A DNA stretch of 64,000 nt from an uncultured Pelagibacteraceae bacterium (GTDB lineage Bacteria > Pseudomonadota > Alphaproteobacteria > Pelagibacterales > Pelagibacteraceae): positions 1-64,000 of the forward strand of contig CACIPU010000003.1 of NCBI GenBank assembly GCA_902588625.1. The letters run 5' to 3'. The translations under genes and the position numbers were made by a program. Positions 18,796-28,004 of the stretch are shown here, piece by piece. Numbering within the stretch: the first letter of the stretch is position 1; every line of letters starts with the position of its first letter. The notes beneath the pieces are model-generated. The model had not been told where the DNA came from. It did no database searches and worked only from the letters and a program-made list of their open reading frames with translations.

Positions 18796-19251
18796 TTATT
18801 TGTTTCTATCAACTATTGTTGCAGACCATTCAGCGTCAGCCATTTTTTTATCATTTACTTTTGCTACTCCTTTATACTTCCAAACTCTCCCGTGTGAACG
18901 TACAGCCTCAATATGAAGATGTAATTCACAATCTGGTAATACAGGATTTCTAAATCGAGCTTTTTCGACACTCATTAAATAAACTAATTTATTTTCATAT
19001 TCTTTAGGGTTAACCCCGTATGCTGTCAAAGCTGCAGCTGCTTGGCCAAATGCTTCTACTATAAGAACTCCTGGCATTACTGGTTGTCCTGGAAAATGCC
19101 CTTGCACAAAAAAAGATTCTTTTTTTACATTTACGATGGCTGTAGCAGATTTTAGATGAACTATATTTATCAACTTTTCGATTAAAAGCATAGGTTCTCT
19201 ATGTGGCAATAGACTCTCTATTTTTTTTTTATCTATACTATCACTATTCAT
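18796..19251 (-). CDS. fabZ: 3-hydroxyacyl-ACP dehydratase FabZ
   Basis: Hotdog-fold dehydratase of fatty acid elongation (151 residues). LLPHREPMLLIEKL is the N-terminal motif; GHFPGQPVMPGVLIVEAFGQ carries the catalytic His and Glu. Located between lpxD and lpxA, the usual order; it competes for the 3-hydroxyacyl-ACP that the Lpx acyltransferases use. Its start overlaps the lpxD stop by 4 bp. Confidence 0.96.
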   Translation of the reverse strand: MNSDSIDKKKIESLLPHREPMLLIEKLINIVHLKSATAIVNVKKESFFVQGHFPGQPVMPGVLIVEAFGQAAAALTAYGVNPKEYENKLVYLMSVEKARFRNPVLPDCELHLHIEAVRSHGRVWKYKGVAKVNDKKMADAEWSATIVDRNK

Positions 19252-20240
19252 TTTTTCTTTCTTAGTTTAACAAATTCTTTTAAAGGTATCGCAGGATATC
19301 CCATTACTTGCATGTTGTCAGAGACATTATTAATTACTCCACTACCTCCTCCAATTTTAACATTATTTCCAATTTTAAGATGCCCTGATATTCCTGCTTG
19401 ACCACCAATAACCACATTATCGCCTAATACTGTACTCCCTGCAAAGCCAACCTGCCCTGCTATCATACAATTTTTACCAATTTTTACATTATGAGCTACA
19501 TGAACTTGGTTGTCTAAAAAAGTATTACCTCCTATAACTGTATTTGTTAATGAGCCTCTGTCTATAGTGCTATTTGCTCCTATCTCTACTCCATCCTCTA
19601 AAATAACAGATCCAACATGTGGTGATCTAATATTTTTATCTTTTATAGGTATAAAACCAAAACCTTTAACTCCTATTTTACATCCGTCCTGAATATGAAC
19701 ATCATTTGCGATAAGTGAATTCTTTATAGTAACAAAAGATCCTATTAAACAATTTTCTCCTATAACAACATTACTTTCAATTATAGTGTTGCTAGCAATA
19801 CAGGTGTTTTTCCCGATAAGAACATTTTTTCCTATGAGAACATTCGTTCCAAATTTAACATTTGAAAAATTTTTAAAATCTTCAGCTTTTTTCAATGAAT
19901 TATCTGGGAAGTCCATATCTGCTGTTGGATAAAACATTTTCGAAGTAAGTGTTACAGCAAAAAGGACATTTTTTACGTCAATTTTAATACAGTTTTTTGG
20001 TAAATATTTAAATAAATTTTTAGTTGAAATGCAGGCTTTAGCTTTGGTTTTAAGTGATAGATCTTTATACTTTATTGAATTAAAAAAAGTTATATCTTCA
20101 GGTGTTGCATTATTTAATGATTCAAAACCATAAATCATAGTATTGCTATCTTTATAAGAAGACTCAGAAATACCAATATTTTTAATTATGTTGTTTAAAG
20201 GAAATGGTCCTTTTTTCTCATAAAAATGATTTTTAGTCAT
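19248..20240 (-). CDS. lpxD: UDP-3-O-acylglucosamine N-acyltransferase
   Basis: Adds the second hydroxyacyl chain in lipid A synthesis. 330 residues. The N-terminal uridine-binding domain (1-105) has ISESSYKDSNTMIYGFESLNNATPEDITFF-like features. Hexapeptide repeats run from about 120 (FGTNVLIGKNVLIGKN) to 300. The catalytic His is in NQVHVAHNVKIG. It follows skp by one base and leads into fabZ with a 4-bp overlap. Confidence 0.96.
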   Translation of the reverse strand: MTKNHFYEKKGPFPLNNIIKNIGISESSYKDSNTMIYGFESLNNATPEDITFFNSIKYKDLSLKTKAKACISTKNLFKYLPKNCIKIDVKNVLFAVTLTSKMFYPTADMDFPDNSLKKAEDFKNFSNVKFGTNVLIGKNVLIGKNTCIASNTIIESNVVIGENCLIGSFVTIKNSLIANDVHIQDGCKIGVKGFGFIPIKDKNIRSPHVGSVILEDGVEIGANSTIDRGSLTNTVIGGNTFLDNQVHVAHNVKIGKNCMIAGQVGFAGSTVLGDNVVIGGQAGISGHLKIGNNVKIGGGSGVINNVSDNMQVMGYPAIPLKEFVKLRKKK

Positions 20241-20241
20241 T

Positions 20242-20766
20242 TTATTTTAAAGCTATTGAAGGAAGTACCTTATTAAGTTTATCAACTATGATTTTAGTTA
20301 TATCGTTTGATGAATTACCCGCTAAGACAGTCTTTTTGTCCACAACTAATGATATATTATTTTCTTTAATATACGCTTGTAAAAGAGGTTCGATGCTTTT
20401 AATTAGTGTAGAGCGTGCTTCTGCCCTTTGAGTAGCTATTTTATCTAACGATGCTCTTCTTTGTGACTGGTAATCAATCACTTTTTTTCTTAGGGCATCA
20501 CTTTTCTTTACATACTCTTCTTTTGACAAAATTGTTTTTTTAGTTAGCAAATCTGATTCTTCCTTTTTTAAATTTTGTTCCATATCTGAATATTTTTTTG
20601 AATTATCTTTCAATGATTTCTTTAAAAACTCTTGTGCTCCTTTTCCAGCTTTACTTTCATTTAAAACGTATTTTAAATCTAAAAATGCAATTTTATCTTC
20701 TGCAAAAGTATTAGTACTTAAAATAAGTAAAAAAGTAATTACAAAAAATCTTACGAAATATTTCAT
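20242..20766 (-). CDS. skp: Periplasmic chaperone Skp/OmpH family
   Basis: A 174-residue secreted protein. Residues 1-22 (MKYFVRFFVITFLLILSTNTFAED) are a signal peptide ending near FAED. The mature N-terminus KIAFLDLKYVLNESKAGKGAQEFL matches OmpH/Skp, and a long Lys/Glu-rich coiled coil (about 50-125) forms the arms of the trimer that holds unfolded outer membrane proteins. Its start shares one base with the bamA stop (TAATG), so it is coupled to its client-assembly machine. Confidence 0.92.
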   Translation of the reverse strand: MKYFVRFFVITFLLILSTNTFAEDKIAFLDLKYVLNESKAGKGAQEFLKKSLKDNSKKYSDMEQNLKKEESDLLTKKTILSKEEYVKKSDALRKKVIDYQSQRRASLDKIATQRAEARSTLIKSIEPLLQAYIKENNISLVVDKKTVLAGNSSNDITKIIVDKLNKVLPSIALK

Positions 20767-23006
20767 TAAAATGATGTTCCTAGTCTGAAATTGAAAGTTT
20801 CGGTTTCGTCATTTGTAGCCTTTGTTATGCTTTGAGCTAATGTAAAACTGAGAGGTCCTATAGTCGTAAAAACATTTGCGCTGACTCCTACTGATGTTCT
20901 TATAGTATTTGTCTCATCTAAAGCAGCATAATCTACACCCCAAACATTAGCTGCATCAAGAAATGCACTAAAATCTGTTCTGTAAGCCTCTGGTAAAAGA
21001 TTTGGTAATTGAGCCTCTGCACTCATAGCTGTAGTGTAATTTCCTCCTATATAGTCATCTCCGTCTTTAGGGCCAACCTTAAAAGTATTGAAGCCTCTTA
21101 GTTTATTTCTAGGTATATAAAGTCTATTTGTCAATCTAACATCGCTGTCAATACCAGTTATAGTTCTTGCATGAAATTTTAAGGAACCAATCAAATCTTC
21201 TGAAAAATCATGATAACTATTTATGTCTAAACCATTTAAAATTGATGAAGAATCTTGAATGATTGGTAGAGATTGTCTAAAGACAACTTGTGAACCTTGA
21301 GTTGGTTTGAAAGCCTGATTTCTTTTGTCGCTAGCTAAAGAATATCCTAAATCAGCATTAAAAAAATTACCTTCCATTTTTTTAACAGACGACGATGCTG
21401 TTGAATCAACTTCAATATCTTCAAAAACTACGGTAAAATTTGGAGATATGTAAAAATCTTCATATTGTTCAAATGAAGTTCCAAGATCAAATCCAGTCTT
21501 TGAACTTTTGAACCCAGACGTAGTAGATCTATCAGTAGAGGAAACATCTAAAGCTGCTTGGACTGCATTTCCAGTATACTTGTAGTTAGGGTTATTTACT
21601 GAAATATTTCCACTAATTTTTGTTTCTGATATATTTAAATCGGAAATTAATTTAACACCTCGACCTAACCAATTATTTTCTTTTACAGAAACTAAGAAGC
21701 TTGTTCCATCTGTTCCAACTCCAGCTCCTGCCATAATTTCACCTGTAGCTTTTTCCTCAACCGAAATATTTAATATTTTAAGGTCATTCGAAGATCCTTC
21801 AACTACTTCATGATCAACTTTTCCAAAAATATTCCTTGCTTTAATCTCATTTATTGATTTATTAACTAAAAGTGCACTATAGGGATCTCCTTCATCTACA
21901 ATAAGAGCGCTTCTTATAACTGAATCGTTTGTAACAGAATTTCCAGTAATATTTATTCTCTCAATGATTACTTTTTCTCCTTCAAAAATATTAATCTTAA
22001 CCTCAACATTTTGTCCATCAAGTGTTTCTAAAACATTGTGGTTAATAAATTGTAACTCTTTTTGTTCACTTAGTTTATCAATTTTATCTAATACGGATTT
22101 TAATTTTTTTTGAGAATAATATTTCCCAACTAGTTTATTAAATTCTTTTTCTAAAGATACAAATGCATTTTTTTCTAAGGTTTCAGATATGTTCGCATAT
22201 ACTTTATTAAATTTATATCTTTTACCAGCATTAATATTAAAACTTAAAACAAAACCTTGATCAGGTGAATATTCAACATTTGTAGATTTTACACTTACTT
22301 CATAGTAACCTTGGTTTCTGTAATAATTTTTTAATAGTCTTGTGTCTAAATCTATTCTCTCTTTACTTAAATATACATTTCTCGATATAAATTTCCAAAA
22401 CTGAGCTTCGTCAGAAGTTATTATATCTCTTAATTTTTTTTCTCTTATTTTCTTATCTCCTAAAAAATATATTTTAGCAATTTTTGCTTTATCACCCTTG
22501 TCTATTAAAAAAGAAATATTTATTCTATTTTTATCTAATCTCTCAATTTTACTGTCAATTTTTACAAAATAGTGTCCAAGACTTCTATAAAATTCTTTTA
22601 TTAAATTTATATCACTCTTTATATTATTTTCATTAAAAGCTCCGCTCTCCCTTAACGTTAATAGTTCAATAATTTTTTCCTTAAACTTTGAAGCTTTTTC
22701 ACCTTCTAATTTAATCTGATTGACAATTGGATTCTCTTTCACGGTAATATTTAAAATATTATTTTCTATAGAAGCTGAAATGTCTGAAAAGAAACTTGTA
22801 TTATAAAGTTTTTTTATTAATAAATTTAAATCATTAGTTTCATAATTCTTTCCAATTGTAATGTCGCCAAATAACATTATCGTTTCTGCAGAAATTCTTT
22901 CATTTCCTTTAACATTTATCTTTTCAATTGTATCTGCATGCACAGATAAACTTAAACTCGAAACGAATAAAAAGAATGAGATTATAAAAATTTTAAGTTT
23001 TGACAT
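20766..23006 (-). CDS. bamA: Outer membrane assembly factor BamA
   Basis: Central subunit of the beta-barrel assembly machine. 746 residues: signal peptide (1-25, cleaved near SVHAD), then five POTRA-like repeats (about 27-410), then a C-terminal 16-strand barrel of the Omp85 family. The barrel contains the conserved LRGF motif (the VRGF-type motif of loop 6) and ends with aromatic FNFRLGTSF. It begins 4 bp after dxr; in most alphaproteobacteria rseP is between dxr and bamA, and it is missing here. Confidence 0.96.
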   Translation of the reverse strand: MSKLKIFIISFFLFVSSLSLSVHADTIEKINVKGNERISAETIMLFGDITIGKNYETNDLNLLIKKLYNTSFFSDISASIENNILNITVKENPIVNQIKLEGEKASKFKEKIIELLTLRESGAFNENNIKSDINLIKEFYRSLGHYFVKIDSKIERLDKNRINISFLIDKGDKAKIAKIYFLGDKKIREKKLRDIITSDEAQFWKFISRNVYLSKERIDLDTRLLKNYYRNQGYYEVSVKSTNVEYSPDQGFVLSFNINAGKRYKFNKVYANISETLEKNAFVSLEKEFNKLVGKYYSQKKLKSVLDKIDKLSEQKELQFINHNVLETLDGQNVEVKINIFEGEKVIIERINITGNSVTNDSVIRSALIVDEGDPYSALLVNKSINEIKARNIFGKVDHEVVEGSSNDLKILNISVEEKATGEIMAGAGVGTDGTSFLVSVKENNWLGRGVKLISDLNISETKISGNISVNNPNYKYTGNAVQAALDVSSTDRSTTSGFKSSKTGFDLGTSFEQYEDFYISPNFTVVFEDIEVDSTASSSVKKMEGNFFNADLGYSLASDKRNQAFKPTQGSQVVFRQSLPIIQDSSSILNGLDINSYHDFSEDLIGSLKFHARTITGIDSDVRLTNRLYIPRNKLRGFNTFKVGPKDGDDYIGGNYTTAMSAEAQLPNLLPEAYRTDFSAFLDAANVWGVDYAALDETNTIRTSVGVSANVFTTIGPLSFTLAQSITKATNDETETFNFRLGTSF

Positions 23007-23010
23007 AATG

Positions 23011-24177
23011 TTATATTACACACATACGATTTGTTTTCAATCTGGCCCATTTGTCTATTATTTCTATATCTTTTACTGATTTAGCTTTCCTTCTAGCATA
23101 TTTTTTAAAATCTTTATCTTTAAAAATCTTATTAATATTCCTAACTATGTCTAAAAAACCAATTTTTTTTCTTAAAAAAAGACCTACTAATACTTCATTT
23201 GAAGCATTCACTATGATTGGGGTTGACGGACCTGAATTTAGGCATTTATCAACTAACTTTATAGCTGGGAATCTTTTTTTATCTACTTCATAAAAATTCA
23301 TATCATTTAAAAGTTTAGTATTAATTTCGTGTGATCTGCAAAACATATTTCTATTAATATTTAAAATATTAAAAATTGGTATTTTCATATCAGTCTTATA
23401 TAAAATCATTTTTATTAACCCATTTTTGAAACGGACTATTGAGTGAACAAATGATTGAGGATGTATTTTAATTTTATAAACTTTTTTGTCTAAGTCGAAC
23501 AATTTATAAGCTTCAATTACCTCAAACACTTTATTCATCATAGTAGCAGAGTCTACAGAAATTTTTTTTCCCATTTTCCAATTCGGATGTTTAATTGCTT
23601 GACTTGGTTTTATAAATCTAAATTTCTTTTTATTAGTTTTTAAAAAGGGACCTCCAGAAGCAGTTATAATCACCTCATCAATTTCTTTGGGGTGGCTATT
23701 TCTAATTAACTCCATTATTGAAAAGTGTTCAGAGTCTACAGGTAAGATTTTTGTTTTATATTTTCTTTTAAGATTTTTTAGTATGTCCCAAGCACAAATA
23801 ATAGTTTCTTTATTAGCTAAACATACTGATTTACTAATTTTAATAGCATCTACTGTTGGTTGTAAACCAGCCAAACCAACTATAGCAGACATAGTTATAT
23901 CAATTTTATCTGAGATAATATTTTTTATAGGTGTGTGGTTTGTAAAAACTTTAATTTTACTATTTTTTAAAGATTTCTTAATTTTTTCATAATGTGATTT
24001 ATTATTAATAATTATATTTTTTGCATTAAATATTTTAGCTTGTTTAATAAGTTTTTTATAATTATTATTAGCTGTAAGCAAAACAACGTCAAAAAAAAAT
24101 TTATTTTCTTTGATTACTTTTAATGTAGACTCTCCAATTGATCCTGTTGATCCAAGTATAGCAATTTTAATTTTCAT
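23011..24177 (-). CDS. dxr: 1-deoxy-D-xylulose 5-phosphate reductoisomerase
   Basis: NADPH-dependent enzyme committing DXP to the MEP isoprenoid pathway (also called IspC). 388 residues. The Rossmann motif is ILGSTGSIGESTLKV; LANKETIICAW, VDSEHFSIME, ITASGGPF, HPNWKMGKKISVDSATMMNKVFE and HPQSFVHS are the metal and substrate motifs. It lies 1 bp from cdsA. It shares the pathway with the IspDF fusion at the start of the window. Confidence 0.97.
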   Translation of the reverse strand: MKIKIAILGSTGSIGESTLKVIKENKFFFDVVLLTANNNYKKLIKQAKIFNAKNIIINNKSHYEKIKKSLKNSKIKVFTNHTPIKNIISDKIDITMSAIVGLAGLQPTVDAIKISKSVCLANKETIICAWDILKNLKRKYKTKILPVDSEHFSIMELIRNSHPKEIDEVIITASGGPFLKTNKKKFRFIKPSQAIKHPNWKMGKKISVDSATMMNKVFEVIEAYKLFDLDKKVYKIKIHPQSFVHSIVRFKNGLIKMILYKTDMKIPIFNILNINRNMFCRSHEINTKLLNDMNFYEVDKKRFPAIKLVDKCLNSGPSTPIIVNASNEVLVGLFLRKKIGFLDIVRNINKIFKDKDFKKYARRKAKSVKDIEIIDKWARLKTNRMCVI

Positions 24178-24178
24178 T

Positions 24179-24889
24179 TTAAAATAGTTGAGTTATTTTT
24201 AAAAAATATACAAATGGTATAGCAAATATGATTCCATCTATTCTATCAAGTAGACCTCCATGTCCTGGCAAAATATTACCAGTATCTTTGACTTTATTCA
24301 GTCTTTTAAAATAAGAAATAAATAAATCTCCAGCTTGACAGACTAAAGAAACCAATAAACAAAAAAATATATTTTTGAATGAAAAAATAAAGTTAAACGT
24401 AAAATAATATCTAATATGATTATCAAAAATATAAAAGTTTTCAAAACTTCTTATCATTATATAAATAAATAGTGGAAAAACAGAAAATACAAATGATCCT
24501 ATACTTCCTGAAATTGTTTTGTTTGGGCTGATATGTGTTAATTTTTTTCCACCAATAGCTTTTCCTGTTATATAGCCTCCAATGTCAGAAAAAATACATA
24601 TAAACAAAGTTATAATAAAAAAATTTATACCACTAATGCTATCTGCTCTTAAAAGTATTGAAGAATAAATAAAAACAAAAAAATATGTAATACTAAGAAA
24701 ATATAATAAAAATCTTTCGAAATGACTTTTTTTTCTTATCTTATTAAAATTAAAAAATTCATACAGACATATTGTTCCTATCGATAAAATTGCTACTATA
24801 AAAACTATTTTATTTATAGATATAATTAACATTGATATTATTAATAAAAATATAGATGTAACTATTCTTTTTTTAAGTTCAGCAGTCAT
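24179..24889 (-). CDS. cdsA: Phosphatidate cytidylyltransferase
   Basis: Integral membrane enzyme making CDP-diacylglycerol. 236 residues, shorter than E. coli CdsA, with about six hydrophobic segments. The C-terminal signature is present: DIGGYITGKAIGGKKLTHISPNKT, then QAGDLFISYFKRLNKVKDTGNILPGHGGLLDRIDG. Start shares one base with the uppS stop (TAATG). Confidence 0.94.
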   Translation of the reverse strand: MTAELKKRIVTSIFLLIISMLIISINKIVFIVAILSIGTICLYEFFNFNKIRKKSHFERFLLYFLSITYFFVFIYSSILLRADSISGINFFIITLFICIFSDIGGYITGKAIGGKKLTHISPNKTISGSIGSFVFSVFPLFIYIMIRSFENFYIFDNHIRYYFTFNFIFSFKNIFFCLLVSLVCQAGDLFISYFKRLNKVKDTGNILPGHGGLLDRIDGIIFAIPFVYFLKITQLF

Positions 24890-25569
24890 TATACTTTTCC
24901 ATAATTTCTTTTTATTTTATAAAACTTTTTTATAATTTTTTTATAATCTAATTCATTAAATTCAGGCCACAACTTTTTTACAAAAAAGATCTCTGAATAT
25001 GCTAGCTGCCAAAGTAAGAAATTACTTAGCCTTGTATTACCTCCTGTTCTAATCATTATATCAGGATCTGGTAAGTTTTTTGTATAAAGATGATTGCTAA
25101 AACTTTCTGCTGATATCTTCTTATTTTTCTTTAAACTTATTTTTTTACAAGCATTTAAAATCTCCTCTTTAGATCCATAATTTAGCGCAAGATTTAAATA
25201 TATTGTCTTATTTTTTAATGTTTTTCTTTCAATTAAGCTAATTGTATTAATAATATCTCGCGGTAATCCCTTTTTCTTTCCTAAAATTTTAATTTTAATA
25301 CCCTGTTTAATAATCTTATTTAAATTTTTTTTTAATGATTTTCTAATTAAATTGAAAAGAAAATTAATTTCATTTTTGGGTCTTCTCCAATTCTCGGTGG
25401 AGAAAGTATATAGGGTTAGGTATGGAATTTTAGATTTAACTGAAGCTTTTATTATATTTTCTGCTGACTGTAACCCTTTTACGTGTCCGTAATCTCTTGA
25501 ATTTTTTTTTTTTAAACCATATCGCCCATTTCCATCCATTATTATAGCAACATGGTTTAATTTATTCAT
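24889..25569 (-). CDS. uppS: Undecaprenyl diphosphate synthase
   Basis: Cis-prenyltransferase making the C55 lipid carrier for peptidoglycan and surface glycans. 226 residues. IIMDGNGRYG (catalytic Asp), YTLYTFSTENWRRP, LNLALNYGS, and DIMIRTGGNTRLSNFLLWQLAYSEIFF are the conserved regions. It overlaps the frr stop by 4 bp (ATGA). Confidence 0.97.
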   Translation of the reverse strand: MNKLNHVAIIMDGNGRYGLKKKNSRDYGHVKGLQSAENIIKASVKSKIPYLTLYTFSTENWRRPKNEINFLFNLIRKSLKKNLNKIIKQGIKIKILGKKKGLPRDIINTISLIERKTLKNKTIYLNLALNYGSKEEILNACKKISLKKNKKISAESFSNHLYTKNLPDPDIMIRTGGNTRLSNFLLWQLAYSEIFFVKKLWPEFNELDYKKIIKKFYKIKRNYGKV

Positions 25570-26126
25570 ATTGTCATTATTTCTGTTTCTTTTTCTTTAA
25601 CCTTACGTTCAAGTTCAGATATTTGTTTGTCGGTCAGATTTTGAATTTGTTTTTCAAAATTTTTACTTTCATCTTCGCTAATCTTTTTATCTTTAAGGTC
25701 TTTTTTTAACTTATCGTTAGCTTCTCTCCTGATATTTCTAACAGCAACTTTTGATTTTTCTGCTAACCCTCCCATTATTTTTTTTAATTCGTTTCTTCTT
25801 TCTTCATTTAAACTTGGGATTGGAATTCTCATTAATTGACCATCAATTTGAGGATTAACTCCTAAGTTGGACTTTTTAATTGAGGCATCTATTAGATTAA
25901 CATTATTCTGGTCCCAAACTTGAATATTGATAAGTCTTGGTTCAGGAGTTGTTATTGTAGCAAGTTGGTTTATTAACATTTTTTGTCCATATACATCAAC
26001 TTTAACTATATCAAGCATCGAAGAATTTGCTCTACCGGTTCTTAAAGAATTAATTTCTTGATTAAAAACCTCAAAAGCTTTTTTCATTTTTGCTTCGCAG
26101 TTGCTTAAAATTTCATTTGATGGCAT
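25566..26126 (-). CDS. frr: Ribosome recycling factor
   Basis: Splits post-termination ribosomes with EF-G. 186 residues, normal length. LRTGRANSSMLDIVKVDVYG, INQLATITTPEPRLINIQVWD and IPSLNEERRNELKKIMG are the family signatures; the second half is Lys/Glu-rich helix. It starts 5 bp after tsf. pyrH, normally between tsf and frr, is not present. Confidence 0.97.
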   Translation of the reverse strand: MPSNEILSNCEAKMKKAFEVFNQEINSLRTGRANSSMLDIVKVDVYGQKMLINQLATITTPEPRLINIQVWDQNNVNLIDASIKKSNLGVNPQIDGQLMRIPIPSLNEERRNELKKIMGGLAEKSKVAVRNIRREANDKLKKDLKDKKISEDESKNFEKQIQNLTDKQISELERKVKEKETEIMTI

Positions 26127-26131
26127 AAAAT

Positions 26132-27001
26132 TTAAATACCTTCGCCAACTTTAAACCTTATAAATTTTTTAATTACAAGTTTGTCTTTTCCTGACAAGTT
26201 TTTAATTATATCTTTTACTTTTTTTTTAGGTTCCATAATCCACTCTTGATTTAAAAGAGTATTATCGGCAATAAACTTATTTAATTTACCTAAAGCGATC
26301 TTATCAATAATTTTATCATCTTTACCACTGTTTTTTAGCTCTTCTACAATAATTTCTTTTTCTTTATCTAATACTTTTTTATCAAGCATATCTCTGTCTA
26401 AGCATAAAGGTGAGGTTGCAGCTATATGCATTGCTAGTTGTTTGCCAAATTCTTCTAATTTTTCTTTTTTTATATTTGTCTCTAAACTCACAAGCACACC
26501 AATTTTGCCTAAGTTTTTTTTAACTGCAGAGTGAGTGTAAGAAAAATTAATTAAATTATCTGATTGAATACAATTTGATCTTCTTATTGTAATCTTTTCA
26601 CCTATTTTAGAAATAATTGCAACAAGGTTCTCCTTTACACTTTTTTTATTAACCATTTCAGAAATAAGTATTTTTTCAAGATCACCAGAATTTAATAAAC
26701 ATAAATCTGAAATTTCTTCAACAAACTTTATGAATTCTTCATTTTTTGCAACAAAATCTGTTTCACTATTTATTTCAATAATTGAAAATTTATTTTTTTT
26801 TTCTGATATGCAAACCAGGCCATCGGCTGCGACTCTCTCCATTTTTTTATTAGCTTTAGCAATTCCTTTTTTTCTCAAATATTCAATGGATTTATCTATA
26901 TCACCATTATTTTCATCAATTGCATTTTTACAATCTTTAAACCCAACACCCGTAATTTCTCTTAGTCTTTTAACTTTTTCTAATACTGTTTCCTGGGACA
27001 T
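26132..27001 (-). CDS. tsf: Translation elongation factor Ts
   Basis: Nucleotide exchange factor of EF-Tu. 289 residues. The N-terminal UBA-like domain is VKRLREITGVGFKDCKNAI; the EF-Tu contact motif is SETDFVAKNEEF (TDFV near residue 81), and the central domain has MHIAATSPLCLDRD. It follows rpsB by 11 bp and should share the rpsB leader and promoter. Confidence 0.97.
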   Translation of the reverse strand: MSQETVLEKVKRLREITGVGFKDCKNAIDENNGDIDKSIEYLRKKGIAKANKKMERVAADGLVCISEKKNKFSIIEINSETDFVAKNEEFIKFVEEISDLCLLNSGDLEKILISEMVNKKSVKENLVAIISKIGEKITIRRSNCIQSDNLINFSYTHSAVKKNLGKIGVLVSLETNIKKEKLEEFGKQLAMHIAATSPLCLDRDMLDKKVLDKEKEIIVEELKNSGKDDKIIDKIALGKLNKFIADNTLLNQEWIMEPKKKVKDIIKNLSGKDKLVIKKFIRFKVGEGI

Positions 27002-27012
27002 TTTAAAAATTA

Positions 27013-27882
27013 TTATTTCTTTTTTTTAGTAGCTAGAGATTTTACTTTAGATATGATTGATTTTGATATTTTTTCTACAGTTTTAATCTTTTTCTTCTTT
27101 TTTACAGGTTCTTTATCTTCAGATACTTTGTTTTCTATGTTTTTATTTAAATTAGTATCTTCACTGTTTTTATTATCAACTTCCTCACTTACTTTAATAT
27201 TTTTCTGAGCGTCAATTATAGTTTGTTTGATCAAATCACAATATAAATTTATGGCTCTACGAGCGTCATCATTTCCTGGTATTGGATAGTCAATACCTAT
27301 TGGATCAGAATTTGTATCAAGTATTGCCACTATAGGTATGCCTAATTTTAGTGCTTCTTTGACCGCTAACTCTTCAATATTTGTATCAATTACAAAAATC
27401 ATATCTGGTATTTTTTTCATATCAGATATTCCCCCCAGTGATCTTTCTAATTTATCTCTTTGAATACCCATTTTCAAAAATTCTTTTTTTGTAAATCCTA
27501 TATTTTCTTTTTGTAATTCTGTAGAAAGTTTCTTATATTTTTTTATTGAATTGGATATTGTATTCCAATTTGTTAGCATTCCACCTAACCATCTATGATT
27601 TACATAAAACTGGGAAGTGTCTTTTGCTAAAGTGGCGATTGATTCCGCTGCTTGTTTTTTTGTAGAAACAAATAAAATTTTACCTCCTGAACTAATACAA
27701 TTATGTATTTTAAGCAGAGCAACATTAATAAGTTCTATTGTTTTTACTAAATCTATAATATGGATTGAGTTTTTCGCACCAAAAATAAATTTACTCATTT
27801 TTGGATTCCAACGAAAAGTCTTGTGTCCTAGATGAACACCAGCTTCTAATAAATTTTTAATCGTAACACTTGGTAGTTTCAT
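27013..27882 (-). CDS. rpsB: Small ribosomal subunit protein S2
   Basis: Ribosomal protein S2. The ORF track extends to 27918, but the 12 extra codons lie in the structured leader; MKLPSVTIKNLLEAGVHLGHKT starting at 27882 is the normal N-terminus. Conserved KFIFGAKNSIHIIDL, HRWLGGMLTNWNTI and GNDDARRAINLYCDLI are present. The C-terminal 60 residues are a Lys/Glu-rich extension (about 290 residues in total). First gene of the long leftward translation-envelope block. Confidence 0.95.
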   Translation of the reverse strand: MKLPSVTIKNLLEAGVHLGHKTFRWNPKMSKFIFGAKNSIHIIDLVKTIELINVALLKIHNCISSGGKILFVSTKKQAAESIATLAKDTSQFYVNHRWLGGMLTNWNTISNSIKKYKKLSTELQKENIGFTKKEFLKMGIQRDKLERSLGGISDMKKIPDMIFVIDTNIEELAVKEALKLGIPIVAILDTNSDPIGIDYPIPGNDDARRAINLYCDLIKQTIIDAQKNIKVSEEVDNKNSEDTNLNKNIENKVSEDKEPVKKKKKIKTVEKISKSIISKVKSLATKKKK

Positions 27883-27963
27883 AGTTTTTCCGGTTATTCC
27901 ACCACAATTTCTTTCCATTTAAGGACCGGGGGTTTTACAACCAAAAACTGTGTGCGTATTTTT
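27883..27963 (-). ncRNA. rpsB (S2) leader, candidate autoregulatory RNA
   Basis: A locally GC-rich leader in very AT-rich DNA. On the minus strand a hairpin GTTTT-TGGTTGT-AAAAC lies at 27948-27932. A second pairing joins CCGGT (27929-27925) and ACCGG (27894-27890), enclosing a small TCC/GGA pairing, and closes just upstream of the rpsB ATG. Cis-regulatory elements before S2 genes are known in Candidatus Pelagibacter from published comparative genomics, which fits. Probable role: S2 binds its own mRNA and limits rpsB-tsf translation. The 5' boundary is a guess from the predicted promoter. Confidence 0.65.
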
Positions 27964-27969
27964 TAGAGT

Positions 27970-27998
27970 GTTCTACAGGGTAAATTAATAAAACACAA
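27970..27998 (-). promoter_or_regulatory. Candidate rpsB promoter
   Basis: On the minus strand TTGTGT (27998-27993), 17 bp, TAGAAC (27975-27970). This would start transcription near 27963 and give a leader of about 80 nt that contains the two pairings described. The hexamers match consensus only moderately. Confidence 0.35.
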
Positions 27999-28004
27999 TA
28001 AGAA

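Noticed and set aside
27883-27918. 12-codon N-terminal extension of rpsB
   Set aside because: Falls in the structured leader and has no counterpart in S2; start at 27882 preferred.
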